Position numbers and translations under genes: made by a program. The notes under the pieces were generated by a model that was not told where the DNA came from, searched no databases, and saw only the letters and a list, made by a program, of their open reading frames with translations. DNA of 5,555 bases from Myxococcales bacterium (GTDB lineage: Bacteria; Myxococcota_A; Polyangia; Polyangiales; Polyangiaceae), in contig JANYHY010000410.1 in NCBI GenBank assembly GCA_025362165.1, positions 1-5,555 on the forward strand, read 5' to 3'. Shown piece by piece: positions 1 through 4,834 of this stretch. Numbering within the stretch: the stretch's first letter is position 1; every line of letters starts with the position of its first letter.

Positions 1-542
1 CATACGTGAACAGCACGCCTCGTCCAGCGACGCCGAGCCAAGTGGACGATCCCACGAAGCGCGCGAACTTGGAGGAAGACACGACATTGGTCGGGGGCGG
101 CGGCAATGTCGGCGGAGTCACCGCCAAGCCCGTGTCGAGCGACAGCGATCGGCGCGCGGGCGTGCGAGCATCGTCGTGGATTTGGGGCGCGGTGACCGTC
201 GCCATGCTCGCGGCGATCGGCATCGTGGGGACACGCGCGTTGCTCGGGCACTCCACCGCGACGGACACCTCTGCGTCCGTGTTGAACCCGCGACCCAGCG
301 CTCCGCCGCCGTCGACCACAGTGCTGCCATCGATCAAGCCCGAGCCGACCTCATCGATCCCAGCTGTCGCGGTCTCGAGCCTGCCAACACCCAGCACTGC
401 GCATGTCGGGACCGCGCAACATGTTGGTGTCTCTCACACAACGCCGAGCGCCTCGGCATCGGCCAAGCCGAATTGCACGCCTAACTTCACGCTCGACGCC
501 AAAGGCCAGAAACACTTCAAACCGGAGTGCTTCGTTCCATGA
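1..542 (+). CDS. C-terminal part of a probable Ser/Thr protein kinase (5' end outside window)
   Basis: The reading frame is open from the left edge, with a Tyr codon at 3-5, and ends at TGA 540-542. A GTG at 6-8 could be a start, but no upstream sequence is available to judge it. Counting from that GTG gives 178 residues: an acidic/Gly-rich linker (about 1-50), one transmembrane helix (about 57-79, SSWIWGAVTVAMLAAIGIVG), a Pro/Ser/Thr-rich extension (about 85-155), and a short tail bracketed by Cys157 and Cys175 with the pattern C-x-P-x-F-x-L-D-x-x-G-x-K-x-F-K-P-E-C. From knowledge of the group, such tails often end myxobacterial Ser/Thr kinases, where a cytoplasmic Hanks-type kinase domain precedes one membrane helix and a low-complexity exterior segment. 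The kinase domain itself is not in the window, so the kinase assignment is inference. A stand-alone single-pass membrane protein starting at GTG 6 is the alternative. The stop overlaps the next start (ATGA). Confidence 0.6.
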   Translation, partial: YVNSTPRPATPSQVDDPTKRANLEEDTTLVGGGGNVGGVTAKPVSSDSDRRAGVRASSWIWGAVTVAMLAAIGIVGTRALLGHSTATDTSASVLNPRPSAPPPSTTVLPSIKPEPTSSIPAVAVSSLPTPSTAHVGTAQHVGVSHTTPSASASAKPNCTPNFTLDAKGQKHFKPECFVP

Positions 543-1354
543 GATCTGCGCGCGCTCTCTTGATCGTGGCGGTCACGCTGTCCGCGGCCAGCACGGCCCG
601 AGCAGCGCCTACGGTGCAGCAGTGCATCGACGCGAACGAGAGCGCCCTCAAGCAGAGCGAAGGGCACAAATTGGGGCCGGCGCGCGCCGACTTCTTGACG
701 TGCGCATCCAAGAGCTGCCCCGGTGAAATCAGCGCCGAGTGCTCACGCAAAGTGGAGGAGATCGACGCAGCGATGCCGACGCTCGTGATCGAGGCCAAGG
801 ACAGCAAGGGCAACGATCTGGTCGACGTGCAGATCACCATCGACAACGCCGCGCTCGCCCCCCGCTTGGACGGCACCGCCATCGCGATCGATCCTGGCCC
901 GCACGAGTTCAAGTTCACCACCCAAGGCATGCGCGACATCACGCGCACGCTCGTGTTGCACGAGGGCGAAAAGGCTCGACACGAGCGCATCATCTTCACG
1001 AGCGCGACGGACTCGGTCACACCAACAGGCGGCAACGGCACCTCGCGTCGCGTGATCGGCATCGTGTTGGCGGTCGTCGGGCTCGTCGGAGTTGGCGTGG
1101 GCACGGGTCTCGGCTTGAGCGCGTGGTCGTCGAAGAACAGCTCCGAGAGCGAATGCGCGAGCCCGACGAACTGCAACAACGCCAAAGCCGCAAACGTTGA
1201 TCACGACGCAGCGGTCCTCACCGCGGCCGGCGCGACGACCAGCTTCATCACGGCCGGCGTACTGCTCGCGGTCGGCGGCACGTTGTTCTTCACCGCCCCA
1301 TCGGTCACGGTCACGAACAAGAGCGGCGCTCTCTCCTTCGGCGGAACGTTCTGA
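539..1354 (+). CDS. Exported PEGA-like domain membrane protein, coupled to the upstream gene
   Basis: This 271-residue protein has no experimentally known role that I recognise. The chosen start is ATG 539, which overlaps the upstream stop as ATGA. GGAG lies at 524-527, and this start puts the signal peptide at the exact N-terminus (MRSARALLIVAVTLSAASTA, cleavage likely after ARA at 22). A GTG at 527 is in frame but lacks its own Shine-Dalgarno and would only add four residues. After the signal peptide comes a small helical Cys-rich region (Cys29, 55, 60, 68). A beta-rich PEGA-like segment follows at about 81-153 (TLVIEAKDSKGNDL to the GEKARHERIIF end), of the type thought to bind or present cell-surface ligands. 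Two hydrophobic Gly/Val-rich helices lie at about 172-194 and 228-252, separated by a loop with Cys206 and Cys212, and a short beta-like tail ends the protein. Proteins of this layout often neighbour Ser/Thr kinase genes in myxobacteria (group knowledge, not checked). A sensor or envelope partner of the kinase is plausible but unproven. Confidence 0.88.
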   Translation: MRSARALLIVAVTLSAASTARAAPTVQQCIDANESALKQSEGHKLGPARADFLTCASKSCPGEISAECSRKVEEIDAAMPTLVIEAKDSKGNDLVDVQITIDNAALAPRLDGTAIAIDPGPHEFKFTTQGMRDITRTLVLHEGEKARHERIIFTSATDSVTPTGGNGTSRRVIGIVLAVVGLVGVGVGTGLGLSAWSSKNSSESECASPTNCNNAKAANVDHDAAVLTAAGATTSFITAGVLLAVGGTLFFTAPSVTVTNKSGALSFGGTF

Positions 1355-1358
1355 TACG

Positions 1359-1450
1359 CAGCCCCCTCCCAACCTCCCACACGGCAGGAGAAGAGAAGAC
1401 TGAGAACTTCCGGCCCTCCCCCATGAACATGGGGGAGTTGGAGGGGGCTG
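1359..1450. repeat. Intergenic inverted-repeat element with G/C-rich arms (REP/MITE-like)
   Basis: The left arm (1359-1378) starts CAGCCCCCTCC. The right arm (1431-1450) ends GGAGGGGGCTG, and the two are near-perfect reverse complements: 11 matched bases, then a one-base bulge, AAC/GTT, a short mismatch and a C-run/G-run. The arms enclose about 52 bp that includes a second, tighter hairpin (1416-1437). The element fills most of the gap between two convergent stop codons. It carries no ORF of its own and I see no clear target-site duplication. Its shape fits a dispersed palindromic intergenic repeat or a small non-autonomous element; a bidirectional transcription stop is an alternative role. 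Copies elsewhere in the genome cannot be assessed here. Confidence 0.6.
1416..1437. terminator. Perfect 10-bp hairpin, possible bidirectional terminator
   Basis: CTCCCCCATG (1416-1425) and CATGGGGGAG (1428-1437) are exact reverse complements separated by AA. In RNA the innermost G-C pair would probably open to give a GAAC tetraloop on a 9-bp stem. It sits 61 bp past the stop at 1354 and 43 bp past the oppositely directed stop at 1481, where transcripts from both sides should end. There is no run of T on the plus side. The minus side has only a pyrimidine-rich stretch (TTCTCAGTCTTCTCTTCTCC), so it is not a classical Rho-independent terminator. Confidence 0.4.
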
Positions 1451-1481
1451 GCGTCGGGGGCCTGCGTCGGGGTCTGGCGTC
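1448..1481. repeat. 13-bp tandem repeat, 2.6 copies
   Basis: The units are CTGGCGTCGGGGG (1448-1460), CCTGCGTCGGGGT (1461-1473) and a partial CTGGCGTC (1474-1481). They differ at a few positions. The array overlaps the end of the inverted-repeat element by three bases and reaches the stop codon of the minus-strand gene (complement of 1481-1483). Confidence 0.7.
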
Positions 1482-2524
1482 TATTGGCGCTGCCAATGGC
1501 CCAATCCGCAATAGGTGTGAGTCGCCGATAGTCCGTATTTGGTCATTTGCGCATTCGTGCACGCGCAGATGTTGCCGTAGTTGCCATTCCAGAGATCGTA
1601 GCCGTACGCGAAGTTGAAGGCAGAGCTCCCGCTCATTCCGTCGTTCGGGTACCACGAGCCTTGGGAGCCCGTCGCGCAGTCGTATTGTTGGAAGACGCAC
1701 TGTGAGTTCGTCACCTTGTTGCAGACCTCGTGCGCCTCGCAGCTGTAGTCGCCCACCTTGCAGTTGGCGACGATGGGCGCGTGTCCCTCGACCGTGATCG
1801 TCAGGCCCGCGATGCATTTGCCTTGTGAGCAGTTCGGCGTCATGCCCGAGCAGACCGTGCCGCAAGTACCGCAGTTCGCGTTGTCGCTCGACACGTCGAC
1901 ACACGCGCCGTTGCACCAGCCTTCATCCGGCAAACAGCAGTGGCCCAAGGTGCACGCTTGATCGGACGGACACGCGGTCATGCAGTCGCCGCAGTGATCG
2001 TGGTCTTGCAGCGGGTCGAAGCAGATGCCGTTGCATTGGAGCTTGCCCATGCACGTGACCGTGCATTTGGATGCGACGCACGCGGCCGTGCCTAGATCCC
2101 AGGGCGTCCCCGAGTCGTTCGACGGCGCGACTCCGCTGTCCGGCAGCGGGTTGCCGTTGCTGGGATCGAGTCCGCCCGCGTCCGCCGTGTTGCACACGGT
2201 CGTGCACGTGCCGCAGTGACTCGGATCCTTTGTGAGGTCCACGCACGCTTGTACTGCTGGGCATTTGACCTGCGGCGTGTCGCACTGATTCTTGCAAACG
2301 CCAGAGGCGCAGACCTGGCCCCCAGTGCACTTGTGACCGCAGCCGCCGCAGTTGTTCGGATCGGCGGTGACGTCTGCATCGGGACACGCGGAGCTGTCGA
2401 TCGCGGGAACGCCCGAGTCCGTGCCGTCGTCCAGCGGAGTAGTCAACGCCTTGGCGCAGCTCACCGCGATCAAGAAGAAGGCGATCGACGTCCCTGCGCT
2501 CAGTCCAACGATCGCTCGGCGCAT
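1481..2524 (-). CDS. Cysteine-rich lipoprotein with four CGxC repeat modules (Stig1/MXAN_6577-like style)
   Basis: This 347-residue protein begins with a lipoprotein signal: Arg2-Arg3, a hydrophobic stretch, then IAVSC with the lipidated Cys at 23. There is no Asp at +2, consistent with outer-membrane sorting. A short acidic/Ser linker leads to four modules with the pattern D-x3-C-G-x-C-x3-C, centred on Cys59/62/66, Cys104/107/111, Cys178/181/185 and Cys218/221/225. A Gly/Pro/Asp/Ser linker (about 113-146) separates modules 2 and 3. I count 39 Cys in all, which leaves 38 after lipidation, so full disulfide pairing is possible. Such repeats are familiar in secreted myxobacterial proteins often labelled Stig1-like or MXAN_6577-like; their function is unknown. 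The last part (about 255-347, seven more Cys, many Tyr/Trp/Asn/Gly) is a domain I do not recognise. The ATG at 2524 is supported by GAGGAG five bases upstream. The gene is divergent from the hydrolase-like gene and convergent with the PEGA-like gene. Confidence 0.9.
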   Translation of the reverse strand: MRRAIVGLSAGTSIAFFLIAVSCAKALTTPLDDGTDSGVPAIDSSACPDADVTADPNNCGGCGHKCTGGQVCASGVCKNQCDTPQVKCPAVQACVDLTKDPSHCGTCTTVCNTADAGGLDPSNGNPLPDSGVAPSNDSGTPWDLGTAACVASKCTVTCMGKLQCNGICFDPLQDHDHCGDCMTACPSDQACTLGHCCLPDEGWCNGACVDVSSDNANCGTCGTVCSGMTPNCSQGKCIAGLTITVEGHAPIVANCKVGDYSCEAHEVCNKVTNSQCVFQQYDCATGSQGSWYPNDGMSGSSAFNFAYGYDLWNGNYGNICACTNAQMTKYGLSATHTYCGLGHWQRQ

Positions 2525-2529
2525 GTCAT

Positions 2530-2535
2530 CTCCTC
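2530..2535 (-). promoter_or_regulatory. Ribosome binding site of the Cys-rich lipoprotein gene
   Basis: On the minus strand GAGGAG is followed by five bases (ATGAC) and then the ATG. This is a strong Shine-Dalgarno at normal spacing and fixes the start at 2524. An ATG inside the spacer is out of frame. Confidence 0.75.
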
Positions 2536-2587
2536 GAAGTCATCGCACTCTTACGCGCGACGATCCGAAAGTTTAGCGCGAAATCGG

Positions 2588-2593
2588 TACAAT
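2588..2593 (+). promoter_or_regulatory. Candidate -10 box (TACAAT) implying a leaderless start
   Basis: TACAAT matches the housekeeping -10 consensus at five of six positions and ends six bases before ATG 2600, so transcription would begin at or very near that A. No purine-rich Shine-Dalgarno lies upstream of the ATG, which fits leaderless translation. No good -35 hexamer sits 16-18 bp upstream (2565-2570 is CCGAAA), so the promoter is only moderately supported. Confidence 0.4.
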
Positions 2594-2599
2594 GACGCA

Positions 2600-4777
2600 A
2601 TGACGGCATCGAGGACGCTGGCGGCGATCAGCGTGGTATGCGCGATCTGGCCTATTTTTAGCGCTTGCAGCACATCTCCCGCGCCCGCGCCGCTGCCGAG
2701 CATTCCGTGCACTTCGGCCGCCATCGGCGACGCGATGGACTCGTTCGCGAGCTCCGACGTCGCGGTATCGATCGACACGGGCGGAGACGCGAGCCTCGAG
2801 CTCGTTCGCTCGGATCTCGCTCGGTACCTGTCGGCGATGTGGGGCGGTCCGATCTCCGTCGGGAGCGCAGCCGACACTTCGCGCAAGATGAACGTCGTGC
2901 TCTCCACCAGCGCAGACGCGCAAACCAAGACCGCGCTCGCGGCGGACAAGACCTACGCGATCGTCAGGACAGACACGTCCGTCATCGTCGCCGCGCATGA
3001 CGCAGCCGGCCTCGCCTACGGTGCGTACGCGCTCCTCGAGACGCTCGGCGCGCGGTTCTTTCATCCAAAGCAGGAGTTCGTTCCCGCGTTCTCTGGTGTC
3101 CGCATCCCAAAGACACTATCGATCACGCGCGCGCCTTCCGCTCTCTCTCGCGGCATCCAGTTCCATACGCTCCACCCCATCGAGTACTTCAAGGTCTTCT
3201 TGGAGCCGAGCGAAGCGAACCTCGCAGACGCCAAGCGCGTCATCGATTGGCTCGTGAAGACGGGTCAGAACTTCCTTCAATTCGTCCTCCTCTCGACGGT
3301 CGATTGGGCGGCCTGGACTCCGCACGCCCGGGCGATACTCGATTATGCGCACCTGCGTCACGTGACCGTTGGGGCGGCCGTGCAGACGTGGGGTGGGTCT
3401 TCACTGCAGAACAATTACGTCTTGGTGAAGGACGCGGCCAATTGGCAAGTAGAGATGGACGCCGGACTCGACAAGCTGCTGACGCTCGACTGGGACTCCG
3501 TGGATCTCGCGCTGGGCGAGTTCTCCAGCGCGGATCCCCAGAGCGTCATCGACTGGCTCAATCACGCCGTGGATCACGTCGCCAAGACCAAGCCCAACGT
3601 ACTCGTCAACGTGCAGAACCACGTCGGCAACTACAAAGATCTCTATATCCAATACCAAGGTCAGACTGTCTTCTTCTACCACCTGCCGCAGTTCGCAGAC
3701 TCACGACTAGGGCAAGCTGTGCACACGCTCGCTTTCTATGATCTATATCGAAATTGGGCGACCTACGCGCACACGGACTTTCACCTCCAGCACGACTACA
3801 TCTTCAAAGAGCTGCCCACCAGGCGCGTGAAGTATTTCCCCGAGTCCGCTTATTGGATTAGCGCGGACGTGGACGTCCCGTTGTTCTTGCCGGAGTTCGT
3901 GCACGCGCGCTGGATCGACATCAACACGCTCAACAAGGAGATCGCCGCTCAGAAGTTGCCGGCGCTCAATGGCCACTTGATGTTCAGCTCCGGTCACGAG
4001 TGGGGCTATTGGCTAACCGATTATCTGAGCGCCAAGATGCTGTGGCAGCCAGACGCCGCTGAGGACACGTTCTACGCGGACTACGGCGCGGCGTTCGGGA
4101 GCTGCGCCTCGGACGTGACGGCGAGCCTCTCTGCGTTCAGGGCGCTCCAAACCAAGTATCTCTTCGACGCGCGATTGATGCCTTATCTGCAGGGCGAGAA
4201 CGCCGTCGTCGATCTCGGATACACGGTCGGCCTCGAGACGCACGCCAAGCGCATCGAGTTCGAGGAGGTCCTCAAGATGAGCGAAGCGGACCGCGCGACG
4301 TTCGACGCGAACGTCGTGAGCAAGCTCGAGGCGATGGCGGGCGAGGTGAAGCCGATCGAGGACGATCTCGCCGCGCGGTGCCGCGGATCGGACGCATCGA
4401 TCAAGCCCTGGTGCGATGAGCTCTGGGACGGAGTCGCGATCGTTCGCAATCGCGCGCAGCACATCGCGCACCTCTTTCGATCGATCCTGGCTCACGCGAA
4501 CAAGGCGGATGGCCAACCCGAGCTCAGCAAGGCGCAGACGCTGACGGCGGAGGCCGCAGCCATCATCCTGCGACGCGAAGCGCACTATCGATTTCCGGAC
4601 GGGCGCACGACTGACGCCTATTTCAACCCCACCGTCTACGCGTTCGGTTATCTGCGACCCGCCCACGGTCAATGTTATTGGCACCGCCGAGAAGAGCAGG
4701 TCGCGTTCCTGCTCGATCCGACGAACATGACGGGCACGCCCGCGAGCTCGTCTAGCGTTCCGTCGTGTCAGAACTGA
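2600..4777 (+). CDS. Predicted glycoside-hydrolase-like lipoprotein (GH20/GH67-type N-domain, DUF4838-like)
   Basis: This is a 725-residue predicted lipoprotein. The frame is open much further upstream, but ATG 2600 places a signal peptide with lipobox IFSAC (Cys23) at the N-terminus; the upstream extension only mirrors the opposing gene. Residues about 50-170 look like the alpha/beta domain that precedes the barrel in GH20 and GH67 enzymes: a DLARYL helix (72-77), then the hallmark AAGLAYGAYALLETLGARFF (135-154), then HP and VP. From about 185 the pattern suggests a TIM barrel with conserved-looking acids: Glu307 in LALGEF, Glu415 and Glu432 in FPES and LPEF, and Glu467 in SSGHEWGYW. The HEWGYWLTDYLSAKMLWQPD stretch (466-485) with the following YADYGAAFG resembles the AKLLW-type signature of DUF4838 proteins. 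A helical C-terminal region contains YAFGYLRPAHGQCYWHRREEQ-like sequence (680-700). Mature Cys are 37, 502, 594, 605, 692 and 723, an even number. Polysaccharide or glycoconjugate cleavage outside the inner membrane is inferred; substrate and catalytic residues are unknown. Confidence 0.87.
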   Translation: MTASRTLAAISVVCAIWPIFSACSTSPAPAPLPSIPCTSAAIGDAMDSFASSDVAVSIDTGGDASLELVRSDLARYLSAMWGGPISVGSAADTSRKMNVVLSTSADAQTKTALAADKTYAIVRTDTSVIVAAHDAAGLAYGAYALLETLGARFFHPKQEFVPAFSGVRIPKTLSITRAPSALSRGIQFHTLHPIEYFKVFLEPSEANLADAKRVIDWLVKTGQNFLQFVLLSTVDWAAWTPHARAILDYAHLRHVTVGAAVQTWGGSSLQNNYVLVKDAANWQVEMDAGLDKLLTLDWDSVDLALGEFSSADPQSVIDWLNHAVDHVAKTKPNVLVNVQNHVGNYKDLYIQYQGQTVFFYHLPQFADSRLGQAVHTLAFYDLYRNWATYAHTDFHLQHDYIFKELPTRRVKYFPESAYWISADVDVPLFLPEFVHARWIDINTLNKEIAAQKLPALNGHLMFSSGHEWGYWLTDYLSAKMLWQPDAAEDTFYADYGAAFGSCASDVTASLSAFRALQTKYLFDARLMPYLQGENAVVDLGYTVGLETHAKRIEFEEVLKMSEADRATFDANVVSKLEAMAGEVKPIEDDLAARCRGSDASIKPWCDELWDGVAIVRNRAQHIAHLFRSILAHANKADGQPELSKAQTLTAEAAAIILRREAHYRFPDGRTTDAYFNPTVYAFGYLRPAHGQCYWHRREEQVAFLLDPTNMTGTPASSSSVPSCQN

Positions 4778-4834
4778 GTCGCGCTAATGCTCATTGTGCG
4801 TGCGGCTGCCTAATCCTCGTCTAAGCTCCGTGGC
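4778..4834 (+). other. Short intergenic gap upstream of the beta-propeller gene
   Basis: The 57 bp have no terminator-like hairpin with a T-run and no Shine-Dalgarno before ATG 4835 (the preceding bases are CTCCGTGGC). A weak -10-like TAAGCT (4822-4827) ends seven bases before the ATG, an arrangement similar to the hydrolase-like gene, but it is a poor match. TTGTGC at 4794-4799 is -35-like but not at a suitable distance. Read-through from the upstream gene is possible. Confidence 0.35.

Larger units (their letters stand above)
2525..2599. promoter_or_regulatory. Divergent promoter region between two lipoprotein genes
   Basis: Only 75 bp separate the two start codons, so both promoters must lie here or inside the opposing genes. 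A TACAAT box faces right. For the leftward gene the best -10 I see is TAAACT on the minus strand (complement of 2570-2575), with no convincing -35 at the right distance. Two similar direct motifs, TTACGCGCGA (2551-2560) and TTTAGCGCGA (2572-2581), match at 8 of 10 positions and start 21 bp apart, about two helical turns, so they could be sites for a shared regulator. Confidence 0.5.

Noticed and set aside
517..1185. Minus-strand open frame opposite the PEGA-like gene
   Set aside because: The plus-strand product has a signal peptide, a domain and helices, and is coupled by ATGA; the antisense frame shows no coherent features.
1483..1497. Short inverted repeat ATTGGC-GCT-GCCAAT at the stop of the Cys-rich gene
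   Set aside because: A six-bp stem within coding sequence and without a T-run is too weak to call as a terminator.
1423..1617. Small plus-strand open frame starting in the inverted repeat
   Set aside because: Its start lies in the hairpin and most of it is antisense to the Cys-rich gene; there is no ribosome binding site or recognisable product.
2216..2599. In-frame upstream extension of the hydrolase-like gene (open frame from ATG 2216)
   Set aside because: It lies antisense to the Cys-rich lipoprotein gene, has no signal peptide, and would bury the lipoprotein signal that begins at ATG 2600.
4013..4684. Long minus-strand open frame inside the hydrolase-like gene
   Set aside because: It is Arg/Leu/Val-rich with no domain logic and lies wholly opposite a well-supported gene; this is typical of GC-rich antisense frames.
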